A stretch of DNA of 64,000 nt, taken from NCBI GenBank assembly GCA_013398015.1, contig VZRR01012872.1, forward strand, positions 62,234 to 126,233, read 5' to 3'. The stretch's first letter is position 1, and every line of letters begins with the position of its first letter. The position numbers and the translations under genes were made by a program. Positions 1 to 14,900 of this stretch are shown piece by piece. Under the pieces are notes generated by a model. It ran no database searches, was not told where the DNA came from, and saw only the letters and a list, made by a program, of their open reading frames with translations. Source of the stretch: Oreocharis arfaki (lineage: Eukaryota > Chordata > Aves > Passeriformes > Paramythiidae).

Positions 1-3000
1 ATTATAAGCTACTTTGGTTGCTCATACACGAGGAGGGGCAAATTCTGTTATAATCCCTTTGGTTTGGTGTAATGCTGTAGTGTCTGGACACCGTCTAGAT
101 GTGTGTAGGTGGAGAACCATCTGTGTAGACAAGCCTACAAATATAAACACCTATTTAGGACAAGGTCTTAGTGTTTAGTAGTTTCACATGAGAATCTGGA
201 ACATACTTTCATGCTTCATTTTGCTATAAAATTAAGTGTGGAAGGAAGAAAATAGAGTCTGATCTACTGCTGGTGATCTTCACTCTGACATATTTACTTA
301 ATCTAATTTAGAAAGTTTTGAGCTTCTTCAGGAAAAAAAAATTGAGATTTTCATGTCCTCCACTGGTTCTTTGTTTTGAGTTTGTCTCTCTTTAATGATG
401 GCTTTCCTTTGCTCTGAGAGAAGCTCTTAGAAGGCAATGGATTTTAGTTGTTTGCTTTGTGAAGAATGAGTGGGTGGCAGCTCTGCAGGTAGGGCTCTGC
501 CTTAAAGTAGCCAAGGTGTTTCTGTTGCAAGTTGCCGCCCTGTCAGTGGAGGGAAGGAACAGGTTGGATGTTGAGCACCAGTTCAGTCCTGTATCGTATC
601 TCAAAATCAATGTAGTAAGTTGGTGTTTACAATGACATCACATTGTGAACAGGTGTGGTTCTGGAACAGAATTATCATCTGTTCTATTGACTGAATTATT
701 TTTTGTGAATTAAATTTAGAAAAGTTGCAGGTTAATAGGTGCAGTGCTTGGGATGGCTAGCTTGGATATCAATTTACACTGCTCATTCAGGAAATTTCAG
801 TGTGCTCAAGACCACTCATGAACATCAGAATAAAAATGGCACAGAAAATGATACTCAAATTTTTTTTTGATTGAAAGCCTGACCTGTTTACCTGTTGATG
901 CATATGATGAGAGTGCTAAATACACTATATATGTGTCACAATATTCACAGGGGAGTTATATGCCACAAGCACTGTTGTTTTATGCTCTTTCACCCTAGTG
1001 TCATTGGTTACTATTAAACATTCACTTCTGATCAATTCTAAGGATACCTTTCTATACTACTTAGCTAAGTTTACAGAAGAACAGGCTATTTTGTTGTTGT
1101 TGTTTTTAAAAACAGTACTCTTAACTTCAATTTATGAGAAGAAATTCTGGATAAAAAAAAAGTCTCAACAGATATTTTCCTGCTTTTTACAGCAGGATGA
1201 GTAAAGTAACAAGATTTAAAAGATTGATCAAAGTTATTGAGCAGTAACTTTAAAAGTTTGTTTGAATTTGCCTTGATATGAAGCAGAAATTCATGAATTT
1301 TATTGGATAAGTTCTGTGTGGGATGGATTCAGCAGTATTCAACTAAAAAAGTTTGCAAAAATTTTATTTAGCTTTTATAACTTACAAAAAGTCTGATCTG
1401 CTAAATGGACCAGCATATTTACATTATACAATTAACGTATCAAAGAGTTTATCTTTGGGTTTTGCTAATTATTTGGTACAATGTGTAGCATATTCCAGCA
1501 CCTCCTCAGATTTTATTCTCATCAATAAACACGTTTTCTGCTCACTTGAATTGGTACGGAATCAAGCATTCCATGGAAAAGTTGTATTTTCTGAATATCA
1601 CTAAGAAATAAAATAATTGAACTCTAAGCTGCTTTTCATTTTTTAAATAAAAAATTTACCTCTGTTTTGAGAGAAAATGAAACTATAGATCTTGAAATGG
1701 AAGCAGTCCAGAGGAGAACCCAGAAACATACTCCAACCATGGACAGCCTATGCAAAGCAGCCTCCAGGGCAGCATTTCCTGCAGTCATTCTGGCCAGTAT
1801 TGATAGTTAACTCTAAAAGATACCAAATAGCAAAAAGGTGACAGTGTTCATAATGCTTTTAATCACTACACCAACCACAGAACATTATGAGTATTTAAAA
1901 ATTATTATTGTTAATGATCATGTAAGGCATGAATTATAGTGTATGTCTTTCATTAATGCAAAAATGCAGATCTATAGTGGAAGTGGGTGTGTTCTTAAGC
2001 AGTTTTACTGCTCCTGCTGTCAATTTTCACCCATCCAAAAATGAGACTCAGACACTTTTGGAAAGATGTCAGTTAGAAAATAGAGCCAGTTCTTGAAGTG
2101 CTCTTTGGGGTGAATACCTACTGAATTGGTGAAAAATTGTCTTAGAATATTGGGAATGAAAAACAAGTGTGTAGCTTAGGTATTTAGTCCATATGTAAAA
2201 GTGAAAGTAAAAGAAAAATCCTGGAAACACACCATTAGCAACATCGCTAAGAGTAGTTAAACCAGGCAATTAATTAAATAATGTTATTTGCTGAGTTTTT
2301 TGACAGCTTTTCTGTTACATCCTAGTTGTGTAAAAAAAATTTCGTTTCTGATCAGCTTTATTGATTCTGATATGTGTCTTGCAAACACAGAAACTGCTGC
2401 CTAAACAAAACTGTTTTTAATAGTGGTTTGGGGTTTTTATAAAATTGTGGAACAAGTTGTTAATCCTACTTTTTGTAGGCCTTAGTTCTTTCTCAAATAT
2501 ATTTTATTTGTAGTCAGCCTGGGTTTGTCCATTTCATCTTTGAGGGGAACCATGGAATAAATTTCTGAAGTTAGGACTTGCCAACTTTCACGTACCTACT
2601 CACCTTGTGCAACAGGAAAACAGGCTTTGTAGTCATTTGGACCCCTGTGGAAAATTTGTCTTTAGTCAACTTTGAAATTATTTTCTAAAGATTGCAGCAG
2701 GTTTAATGGAGTATAAAACTATAGCCAGGCTTTAGAGTTCTTTGGAAAAGAATATGGAGCAAACATCTTGCAAAAATTTTCAGCGTTCAGTCTTTTATTG
2801 CACTGGTACAAATATGGGTCTGTTTGTTTTGAAACATTGGTAAAATGAGTTAATTAAACTGAGTAGTCCTTTTTAAAATTAGAATGTAAATAGTGAAAAA
2901 TATGAGGTTTGGTATTCGGATGATGCAAAGTAAAAAAAAAAAATTAGGTCCTTTTATAACCTCTTGACTCTTCCCCAGTTATTTAATGAGATCTTACTAA

Positions 3001-5881
3001 TATGAATATGTTAAGAAACTGTATTTTATTCTGCTTCTCAATGATATCTCCAGTATTTTCCAGATAATTTCCAGTATTAGGCAGTCATTCATACGGTGTT
3101 TGTCAGATGCCATGTCATCAGCTGAAAAATGGCTAGAATTGTCTCATTTTTAAAAATCCAGATAGCAGTGAAGCTGATGTACGTTTTCATATTTATTTCG
3201 ATGGGGCCAAAGTTTCATCTCTTGTCCGCTTTCTGTCTCTTATTCTTAGTTTTCTTTTTCTGCTACAGACAATACAGTCTTCAGTTTCTATGTTATTCAG
3301 GTGTGCAATTTTTAGATTTTTTTTTTTTAGCATGTTCATTCTATTGGTTGTAGTCATCTAGGTCAGGTATAAATCTGGTGCTTGCTTTCTTAGCATCTTA
3401 AGACATGCCTTTTTTTTTTGTAATCCGTATGAGCAAGCCTTATTTCATGCCTTGTCTTAACCAGTGCACTATCTTCAGCTCTGTTCTAGACATGTCTATT
3501 ATGACAGAAGGAATAGAGACTTTTTTCACTTCCTAACATGTAGCTGTTAAAATAATGCTTCCTGCTTGCTGATTTAATTGTCACTCTTATTTTTGTATTC
3601 CCCCTACTGTTCACCACCCATATTTGCATCAGATTTGAGCTCTTTTCAGTACTTTCAAAGTTCTATATAATTCTGCCCTTCCTTACTTATGTTCCTCGAT
3701 GAGTTTCCTGTCTCTCCCCCACTCGCTCCACTTCTTTAATGTTCCCACACATCCATCTGTCACTTCTTAGGCGGTTGCTTCCATGTCATCTTCCATGTTA
3801 CCATCTATGCATCCTGTGACCTCCCAGGACTCATGTGTAGAAGTGCTTAGATTGGCCACCTTCAAGTCCCATATAACAGCACACTTCTCAGCTGGTTTTA
3901 TGGAGCTGAGCTCGATTTTATTAAAAAAAAAAGATCTTTCCTGTTTATTATTCCTCCTTCTGTAACTTCTGTTGCTGTATCTATAAACTGTACGCTGCTC
4001 ATATTACAAGCTCCCTCTAAGTGCCTAGACAGATACCCTTCTGCAAAAATGTCTAGAATAATTTAAGACATTATCAGCAGCAGTTACATCTTGCAGCACC
4101 TCAGCTGATCAATTACTTCAAATGTCTTAAAAGCTGATAGTGACAAAACTTGGGACTAAGTGGCCTCAAGTTTTCATCTGCAGAAGAGTAGAACATAGAA
4201 GGAGGAATGGGAATTGTGAGATGGTATCTGCTGGAGCCCAAGCTGCTGGAAAGTAACCAACCGGTGTGTTGTTTGTGTACCAGTGGTAAACTTTTAAACA
4301 GGTATAACCTCAGAACTTGCATTATGCTTGCAAAGATTAGGAATGCGTTTCTGTGTAGTATCAGTAAGGGCCTGGGCAGGAATAGGAATCAATACTTTTT
4401 TTAATACTGAAAAAACAAAGAACAAGTGAAAAGTTCTGCTCATTATTTCTTTGCTTGTCTGTGTCACCTATATTGATACTGCAGTCATGGTAAAATTTTG
4501 GCAGCTACTGAAAATTTTAGCTCAGCATGATCTTGTTAAGACTGTCGTAAGAGTGCAGGTAGCTGGGTCTTGGGGGTTTTTTGCTTCTTTTTATTGGTAC
4601 AACGCTGTTTTTTCTCTAGTTGTAGGATCCTGCCTGAAAAAGTCTGAAGCAACCAACTCTGTCTTGTGTTGCTCTAAAAAAAGGAAGACATAAGATTAAC
4701 CCTGATCAATGTCTTTGTTCTGAAGCTTGATCTTTTCTGAGAGCATCTGCTTCCAGTTTTCTTGAACTTTAAACACCAGTAGGTGCACTGTACATGTTGA
4801 TTTCAGTATTTTAGAGGAAGTACGCAGTAGAAAATATAGTCTTTAACTGATCACACTGAAAATTCTGAAATACAGATTGTGTAATAACACGTGTGTATTG
4901 AAATGAAATGAAGTGTCTTTACTGGAAATAGCTACTAAACCAACTGGACTTTGAACTTTTTGGCCAAAGAGTGTGTAGAAGAATTGTGATTGCATCCCCA
5001 GTTACTTGGGACATTATAATCATTAACAGCCCTTAAAGAAAGTTTTTTCTTGTGTGCTCTGTCTTAAAAATGCCACTTAAAAGAATTTCGTCTGATGTAG
5101 TGGTATCTGAACATACAGTTTTGTCAACAGGATGAGATAAAACTAATACTTGTCTGACAAAGTAATTTTTCTATAGTCAAGAGAAAATACATCTAAGGAC
5201 AGAAAGTAAGTGTTCAAGTGGGAACAGTGTAAAGACTTAATGCAAGAAAAAGTAAAATATTATATTTTTTGTCTTAAGCATTGTACTCTGAGAGCCACCC
5301 TTTATATAATCACTCCAGAATGGTAATTATTATAAAGAATTTTAATGGCATTTCTGTGCGTAACAGAGAAATAAGTTGGTTTTGATTATCATTTGATTTT
5401 TATTTCATATGTAGTTTAAAAATGAGCTGGCAGACTTCCAAGCATGCTTTTCATTATGTTGATATTTGAAGAAGTACCTCACTGAGTTGGACAGTTTGTG
5501 TTGCTTGCATGATAAAGGCACAGACTGGACCATCTTGTGATTGTTGCTGCAGGCTTCAGTGTTCAGGTGTGTGTATATTATTTACCTGTGTCTAGTAGCA
5601 CAAGCAGTTCAGTTGTTTCTCTAAAGACAGCTGAATTGTAATACTAAACATTTAATTTACAGCAAACAATGCAAATATGCAGGCCCAGTTAGTGTGCACA
5701 CATATATAAATCAGGTAAACAGTAACAGGTTAGTGGAGAATTATGTTCATTGTGAATAATCTTAAAAACAAATGTATTTGTGCTACACACCTATTGCAGA
5801 GTGTGGAGAAAATATGCAGAAATCACTACATTGTATTAGAAATCTAATAGAAATGGAGGGAGAAAGCAGAATGATGAGAGA

Positions 5882-5926
5882 CAGCTGCTGCTGCTGCTGC
5901 TGCCCAGATTGGCAGCCTATTTATAA
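5882..5926. promoter_or_regulatory. Short CTG run with CAGCTG E-box and MEF2-like site
   Basis: A CAGCTG E-box at 5882-5887 runs into six CTG repeats (5885-5902). It is followed 15 nt later by CTATTTATAA (5917-5926), which fits the MEF2 consensus YTAWWWWTAR. The block stands out from AT-rich intron sequence. E-box plus MEF2 pairs are common in muscle and neuronal enhancers, but nothing in the sequence proves activity here. The CTG run is too short to be a notable microsatellite. Confidence 0.25.
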
Positions 5927-8900
5927 TTGGGCAGGCTGCTAGGGAGTACTGTGCTGGGCTGTAACACATCATGGACCAGTGGTGATTGGTTGTATATATA
6001 CATTAAGCATTTTGTTTTTAAAGCAATGCGTATTTTTCACATTCTAAAGAAATTAAATAAATGGACCAAACTAAATTTTCAGTATTTTAAATAATTTTGG
6101 ATGGTTTAGTACTTTCATATAAAGAAGCCCTCTTTATCAGTTTGTTAATGAATTTTTGCATGAATCAAACCTGTTGGGGTAGTAAGCCTTGTTTACATGT
6201 CCTGAATGCCATCTGAAATGATAACGTTAGCTAAGCTTGAGCATCACACAAATTTTGGCAGCATATGAAAATGGGTCTGTAACAGTCCCCAGCTTGTTTC
6301 ATGTTTTGCTTTTTTCCTTATTTTTAATTGACATTTTAAACACATGCAGTGGTAATGCCTTAAAAGTACCTTTTTAAGCACTAGGGCAATTCCATTTATA
6401 AGTCACATGGGGGAACTATAAAGGCAGGCATTCATTCCATTTGGAGGAGATTTCTGCCTAGGTGTCTGCATAACACACAAAGGCACAGAGCCCAAGTGAC
6501 TTGTTTCACTGCTCATATGCAGAAGTTTTACCAACCGATTTGATTTCATGTAAAGGTGATTCCTCTCCAGCTTCTTACCTAGCCAGTAGCCCCAGCTCCT
6601 TTTCTCTGAAACTCTGGCAAGCTTCCAAAATCTTTTAAAAAACTTAATTTTTTACATTTGGAATTGTTTAATGGTAAAATTATTCTAACCAGGCTGATAT
6701 ACAGCTAAGCAGTTTGGAGTGTTGCATTGCATCTTGACCTGATCTGCTGTTTGGGGTACTCCTGACAAGGAGTCAGGTAAAATATTTTTATATATTGAGA
6801 TAATGTAATTAGCTTTCCTGCTTTCAAAACATGGTATGGAATTGTAATTGATTTGTTACGTTAATCCTTGAGAAAAATCAGTCTTTCTGTCTTTTGGGGA
6901 CAAATGGGAAATAAAAGGGTAGAAGGAGTCTTTTCTTTACGTAACGATGTCCATACCTAAATAAATGGATGCAAGATCCTCACCACACTACCTTGTGGCT
7001 ATGAGTTCTGAAAGTTATTAAACAAAATTAGTTTATTTCCTATTTTCCAAAAACTATTTACTTAAAATTTTTTCAACATTCCTTTGCTGTTCAGTTTTTG
7101 AAAGGGTGAAGAGGACTTTGTTTTTTCTGTAGCATTTATTCACTCAACTTCACCTGAATCAATTATGTAAGCCTAAATCATATGAAAATCTTTCTAAATC
7201 TTATTTATTTATGTAGTCTGTTACTGAATTAATTACACTTTGGTTCTTTCTGAGATCAGAATTAGGAGAATACATACTCAGGATCCTAGGCCTACTGCTA
7301 ATTTGTAAAGTGCTGTATCATTTGTGTATTACATCTTTGCTTTTTTTAAAAATAATTTTCCACATTGTGTAAAAACTGAGATTCCCAAAGAAACATTCCC
7401 TTTTTTCGATGACAGATATATATATATTGATGGATTTTGCTATGTCATTGCTGACCAGCTTGTCTGTGCTAAGCAAAATTACTTACACTGAAGAAAAGCT
7501 GGTTAAGCTGTAATTTCTAGGATTTCTTTTTGCATCTGTTAATATAGTTACAGTATTTACATTTTAATATGGTGGTGCATATAAAATGCCTGTTTCTGTC
7601 ACTTTCTGAAGTCATACTTTCATGGTATTTTATATATATTCTCAGTGTTTATTTCTCCCGTAATTTTGTCATCTTGATTCCAACGTCATCTCTTTGGCAT
7701 CTCCCTTATCATATGAAGATATATGAGAAATAAAGTTACGGGCGTATATTCATCTTCTGTGAAGAAGACCTGTTACAAAGACATAATTTTGTTTTCTCTG
7801 CAAATTTTTGACCTTAGCCATCCATTGATTCCTCAGCAGCCCATCAGGTTGGTGGCTTCCTGCTTTGATGCGTTTCAAGAATGCCTTGGTATTGCTGGTG
7901 TAGCTCTGCTATTTGCTGTTCACATTTCCTCTTGTGTCTCCTTATTTCCATCTTTCATTTCACCTGTCATAACTGATGCTTCCTCCTACGGTTTGTGAGG
8001 GGTGAGTTTTCCCTTTGAAGGTTACGTGTTTGCCTCTAATAACCTCTTCAATCACACCAGTAATGAAATGGGTTATTTTTTACATTTTTCCTTCCTATTC
8101 TGTATGGGCTCTTTGTTTATTTTCTGGTTTCTCTGAGCCTTTTTTGCTCAGTAAAAGGCTTTCGGGTATATCTTGGTGTTTTAGTTTCCCTGCTTTTATT
8201 TTAAGGCATTTTGACCCACGTAATTTTTCTGAAGTTTTAAGCTGGCAGTTAGTGTTTGGAATTCCAGGTGTACAACACATGCCCTTTTCCAAAGGGATCC
8301 TCTCTGGAAAATGTTCACACACATTTGTCTGTATGTGTCTGCTTAGCTAGCTTGCGTGTTTGTAGGAGTTTTCAGGCACAACCAGAGAAACTGGTGGAGC
8401 TTGTGAACTAGGGGGTAGTTCTGGATTTTTTTCCTCCCCTTTTGAAACCTAAAGTAACAATGCAGGCAGCTGTGCCGATGCTTTTAAGTTTTTGGCTTAG
8501 ATTCAAAGGAAGTGCTTTCCATTAGAGCATCCCCTGCCCGATAGAGAGATAGCACGGTTGGAGCCAACATCCCCATTTCATGGCACTCCCCAGCCAGGCT
8601 TTCTGCTCCCTTTCCTCTCCTCCGTGCTTCAGTGACCACCACCTTGTGTCGTCTTTCTGCTACTGCACCGTCTTTTCTCGTTGGATTTTATTGTCCCTGG
8701 CAGGAATCTGTTCCAGCCCAGAAACAAAGCCCAGACCAGCTCTGGGCAAGTACATGTACTTTTCATTTCCATGTGCTCACATAAGTCAGCTGCATGTTGG
8801 AATATATTTCCTTTCACCGCTCCTCCCTCAGCACCCTCAGAGAAGTGTTTCTTCTCTAATTATTTTAACAAACTTTTTGTTCGTGGGGGATGGACTAAAC

Positions 8901-11900
8901 CGAAGTTGCCGGGAAAGTGCTAACCCAAAGCAAAGTCAGGTTTTGTTCCGAAAAATCAAAACGGATGTGTAAGATAGCAGCTGAGAAAAAGTTTGTTCAC
9001 TGGTTATTACAAAAAAATACTGTGCCCTAAAGGGAAGTGAAGACAAATTAAGAGCACCAATGTCCTGCTGGGAAATTATTTACCTCGAGATAATATGGCA
9101 TAGGATATACCATTTTCCTGTGGTGAATAATCAGAATAGCCAAAGGAGGCAATGGTGGTCCTTCTACTTCTGTATCACAGAAATCCATTCAGGAAGGTAT
9201 CCTCCCTGTGTAAGTCTGGAGCCAGTTTTCTCCTGCTTCATGTTAAAACCAAAGCAAAAATGGTCCCAGGCTGGTGCTTTGGTTGCTGTAATTCTGACAA
9301 AGGTGACATTGACACAATGTACAATTCTTTATTCTTCAGAGTATTAAATAAAGGCCTCTCTGTGTTTCTGTATCTGAAGAAATAACATGCATTCCTAGTT
9401 GTAATTAATTATTAGAAAAATGTAGGTAAGATAACAGCCTAGATACTGTAACAGGACCTGGCCAACCATGCTACAGAACTGGACACCCATTTCATTAATT
9501 ACGGAAAACAATGTAATAAAATTTAAAAATATAATAGTAATAATAATACAATATTATAATGTAATAAAAATGTTAGCCCACAGTGCCAAATGTCTAAAGT
9601 CATACTCCTGGAGAAAACTTGTTTTCACAGACTCAGAGCCTCTTCTGCTTTTATTGATTTTAGTGCCTTTAAAATTTTTTCTTTTGCTTAGGCCTTGACA
9701 CTGCATTTGGGGGACCTATATTTGATTTTTGTTTCTGAGTTAATCTCTCTGTTTCAGTTTTCCCATATGTGAAGTTAAAGAATAATGAATACTTTACTCC
9801 CTACCAACATTACAAGGTTATTGTGAAGATTAACTATGCTTGTAAACATTATATAAAGGCCTGAATAGTGCCAGCAGTATTACTGTGCTTTATTAGGTAT
9901 TTGCCTGGTTCATCCTATAAATAAATGTGTAGTGTTCGATGATGAGTAGTTAGCAGTTGATAATTAAAAAAAAAAAAAGCCAAGAAAAAAAGATTGTTCA
10001 TTTAAATATCTCCTTTTATTTTAAAATGCACCTACTTAAAATTATTGCAAATCAATGTCATGCCCTGCTTCAATTTGAATAAATCTAATTTTAATAAAGA
10101 TAATATTAAACAGTACAAGGTTGTTTCTGACATCCTAAAGAACTCAAATGAACCGCCTCATGGAAATCACTTGGTACACTGCTGAAATTGTGTGTATGTG
10201 TTAAATTGAATTATGACAGTAGTAGTCCCTTCTGCAGGTAAAGAGCATATTTCCCCATTTATGTATATTCAGTTGATTTTGCTTCAGTTTGTAATTGCTT
10301 CATAAAGAGCTGAAAAACAATGATGAAGAAACTGTTTTCTATCTTAATCTCTAAGTAAAAAGCAGCAGAAGAAAATCTTGAAGGACATGTTTACTAAAAA
10401 CAGTTCAATTTTGTCTTATCAGATGGTCCTTCTCTGTTTAATACATCTGTTTTAAATGCTAATCAATCCTTGATAAACTTCCATTTCCCTCAAATACACA
10501 ACACATTCAATACACTTGTACTGATCTTCTTTAAAATGTATAATGTTCTGGTACAATATTAATATTCTTCTTGCCACAAATTATAGTCAGAGATTAAAAC
10601 AATAAGGTCTAGTTCCATGAAATATTTTTTGAACACAGTAGTGTATATGTGCATGATTTGAATAAATGTATGTTTATTTTTGCTTTAAAATTATATTGAG
10701 CTGAGTTAGAAAAAAAATAGGTAAACATTTTAGGGGCTGTTTGTTGCATTGTTTTATATATTCACTGCCAGTGAGAACCAGCTTTTTTTCTACAAAGTTA
10801 CAAGGAAATACAAACTCAGAAAAGATTAGAGCCCAGCTGTTTCAATGAGGATATTTCTGTTTAAAGGAAAAAATGAAAATCAAAGTTCACAAACTTTCCT
10901 GTATACCTTAATGAATAAAACATACCCTTAGATTTTAATTTAACTCATCTGATAGTGTAGTAGTGCGTACAGATCTTTGTGTCTAGGAGTCACAGAGGGC
11001 AACAGTATTGCCCAGGTCTCTCTTTGTCCACATGATCTGTTTTGTTCATAATGTCACTACTTTATCCATGCAGTGTCACTGGATGTTCACTTCTTCATCT
11101 GCATACCTGGAGAGAGAGGTGTGTTTAAAGCAAAGGTCAACACTGTTGTGCTTTTGCTGCAACATTGTAGATTGCTGTTACTATTCTGTTGGCTGGCGGA
11201 TTTCCTCCTTGCCTTCCCTGTGTCACGTGTGTGTTCTATTCCAGCCGCAGTTGAAACAGCAGAGCTGAAGAAATGAGTTGCAACCAGGCTGAACTTTTCA
11301 GTAATGCAGCTGTGTGTAATAGCAGCATGTAACCACAGCCTTGCCATCAGCACCCAGAAGTGAATGTGTGATTCTCCGTACTGGAATTATGCTAACCTCA
11401 TAGTTTACATTTTGCTGTTGGATTTTTCAAGAGGATGATTCTACAGTGCATGACTTCTTTAGTGAAAACTTCTGTCATTTCAAAATGTTTGATAGGTTCT
11501 TCTGGTTTTTTATTGGATGGACTTAAATGGATAGTCTTTGGGGCAGTTGATACGAATTAGAATTTCACATTTTAGTCACAGCATGGTTTTGTCACACCTG
11601 TTTGTGCATCTACCCTGATTAACATTCAGCTGATGTCATTCTGATGTAACTTGATTTGAAGCCGAAGTCCTGAGCTCATCAGAAAGAGCTTCTAGTGGCA
11701 AATGAGAATGCTGACACTCCAGAAATGCTTAAGAAGGCTTTAAAAAACATCTGAAGTGGCTTTTCTCTGTATATTCAAGAAGTTAAAGCAAAAGCCAACT
11801 ATTTAAAATAAAAAATTGCTGGCCCTCAGACAAGACAATGTGTCTGTCAAAATGTACACACAAAAGAATGATATTAATTTTTAATCATCAAGGACATAGC

Positions 11901-14900
11901 TGATACCATATGGAGAACTTCAAAACTGGGTATTTAAAAAAATAATGTTGTGCTGGTGTGTCACCAACAATACTTCAAACTTCAGAAAATATTGATATTC
12001 ACTGATAGGCCTAGGCTTTCAAAACATCATTGTTTCCCTCTAGGAGCTGACTTTCAAATAGGTAATACTGGCCTCTGTATATTCCTGGAAGTTTAATTTA
12101 GAATTATTGGTTAATCTCCCTGTTCTCTTGTAGCTTTAACTGGGATCTTGTCACAGTGAAGATGTGCTTTAGCTGCAGATACATGTGGTGCGTGTTAGTT
12201 TTGCAGTTGTTCTGACAAGTCTTGTAACTTCTGCCAGTGCCTTGCACTGAGCTGTGTTACTGTAATTTGTAATCTCCATGAGAAGTAGGCTTGGTTATCT
12301 GCTGGTTATTAGAGATGGAGAAAAGGAAGGTGTTACGTTATCCTGCTGCCAAGCATTCAGTTACTGTTCTTACTGCTTCATATTGTCTACCTGGAGTTAC
12401 ACAGAGCATCTGCATAAGTACACACAAACATTCATTATCGTTGTTTGGGGAACTGCAGTCATTTCTGCTGCAACTGTGTGTTAGTGCAGTGTGTTTCAGA
12501 ATCCAAAACGTGCAACAAATGTACTATAAATTATCAAAAGGCAACATTTGGATTTCTCCTAGTCCTCATATGGGTTTGAGAGTTCTGTACCTGATTTAAG
12601 TGGATTCTGTATGTGCTATATGGACTTGATACTGGAGTTCACTTCAGTGTGAAAATGAACTTTACAGGGTCCTTTTAGAAGAGGTTTAAAAAAAGCATTA
12701 ATGGATATGAGAGAGATTTCAGAAGAAATTTTGTACAGTTTGAGAAGGGACAGCAGCTGCTGCTCCTCAGCTTGAATGGCAGAGGGAATTGTTGTGGCCT
12801 GCTGGTCAGCTACCCTGTGCAGACAGGCCTTGTAATTTTCTAGTAATTCTCCTTAAAGCTACTGCTTATACTTTGGCTTTCTGCTTTCGTTTGGAAAGAA
12901 GGTTTTTGGAGAGGGGAAGCAGCAGTTAGTGAGTGGCGTGTGTTACGTGAGAGTTCTCAGTAACTCTGTTACAGGCAAAATGCAAATGGGAAAGCCCATT
13001 GGACTCATCTGACAGTGCTTATTTGCTAGAAGCTGTCATCTTTTGTAGCATTTTTTCCTCTCTGTAAGAAACAAGGAAAAATATTTGTAGTCTTAAGGTG
13101 TAGTTATCCACAAATAACAACCTCATTTTGTTTTTTTTCTGAGGCAACTGGGGGTAGAAAATGTTTTTAAGGAAAAAGGCTCTGAGCCTTATTTGAACAG
13201 CTTTAAACAATTTAATGCTTTGCATGTTGCAACACAGTTGCAATAAATGAAGAAATGAATGTAGAGGATGGAATTTTATAGTTTGTGTGCAGTGGAGTGG
13301 AAGTGGGGGGTGTGTCCTGATAAACCAGGCTATATGGGAATACTTCATATGTATGGTATCTGGTGACTTTAAACACAAAGTTAAAATTATCAGATGCCGG
13401 TTCTGGGACCAGCATTCTCTCTCAGGAGAAATCCCTCTGCTTTATACTTCCTCTTCCCTTCTCACTCCATCCCTGTAAATCTTGGGTATGTTTCTACACT
13501 GAGGCAGAGAAGGGAAGATAAGTGTCCTTGGCTTAGAAAGCTCTTGGGGAAAAGAGACGTACTTTTGTATTATCTTAAGCTGAAAGGGGAAATGAATGTC
13601 ATCTGTCACTTTTTGGGGAAGTTCTCCAACCACAAGGACATGTGCAGCTATGCATTGCTGGAGTAATCTGGGTAGATGCCTAAGTGTGCAGAAAAGATGT
13701 GATTTCAGACACTCTTTCTGTTCAGGATTTCCTTCAGGCAGGTTTGGACTGATGGGACTGCAGGTGTTGTAAATACTTCCTTTGTGTTAGCTCTCCCTAA
13801 GTGTAGTGTATGGAGGTTGCCCCAGCATGGTCATCTGAGTCTGCGTGTGTGTAGCCAGGATGAGGCATTTGGTTCCACAATGTGGAGCTCTGCTGCGCTA
13901 GGCAATAGGAAAAAAGTTTAGAAAACCAAGAGTGAAGTAGCTTGAGACTCAGTAGCTCCAGGAGCAAGAGTGGCTTTTCTTGTACAATTCATTTGGATCC
14001 AGTTCAGTAATGGTTATTCCTCACATTTCACGTGCAAGGGGTGACAAATGGCTTTGCTAGCCTTTTAGGTTTGAGGCTTATACGCAGTGGTTTCACCTGC
14101 AGTTTTTGCTTTCCTAATCTCTCTATTAGTCTAGAGGAAGTAAAAGCAGAGACGGAGATTGGGTTGGTAAATTGCCATTGCTTTTCCATTTCTCATAGGT
14201 GTAAAAAGTGAAGGCTAAAAACGTCTTTTGTACAGCTTTATTGCTGTATAGCCGAGTATGAATTGTGGAAAGTGAATTTACAAGAAGCAGATTCTTTCTC
14301 AAATTAAACGCATTCTTTTATTTAACTGTTGTGGTTAGTGTATTTTTACTGTTTTATTTTCCTTAAAAGTATTAGGTTCCAGGAAGACTTTAGACAAAGT
14401 TAATATTAATGAGTAATTTTAAAGTAAAACTTTAATTATTAATAGCACCTCAGAAAGTCAGTAATGTACTGGAACAAAAATGGCGGCTTCCTGAAACAAG
14501 ATTGTTGGAGTAAGGCTCTTCAATCAGTGATTTCCAACAGTATCCCGGAAAACAATTTAGTAGAGTGCTCTGTTCAACATCTGGCTTTCTCATTTTTAAA
14601 AGCTCTGTTCTTTTTGTTTCCATGCTTTTTTAAAAAGGTGCTTCTGTTTTAAGTAGAGAGATGTTCTTGTCGAGATGAAACAGAAAAATGGTTACATTTC
14701 TGTTTGATTCTATGTGTTCTTATATGTTTTTTTTAATTACTACATTGTTATTTTTAGCTAAGTTCATCCTTGCACTTTCCTTATTTAAACTTCCTTTTCA
14801 CGTGATTCTAATTTTATCTTGAATTTTTTGTGGCATATTCTTCCTTACATGTTCAAACCTAAATTGAAGGATGAAAAGTCTGATGTTTTCAATCTTTTTT

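Noticed and set aside
8580..8972. 130-codon ORF on the + strand in the upstream intron
   Set aside because: It has no recognisable domain or protein-like composition, no splice or promoter context, and a competing overlapping frame of similar quality.
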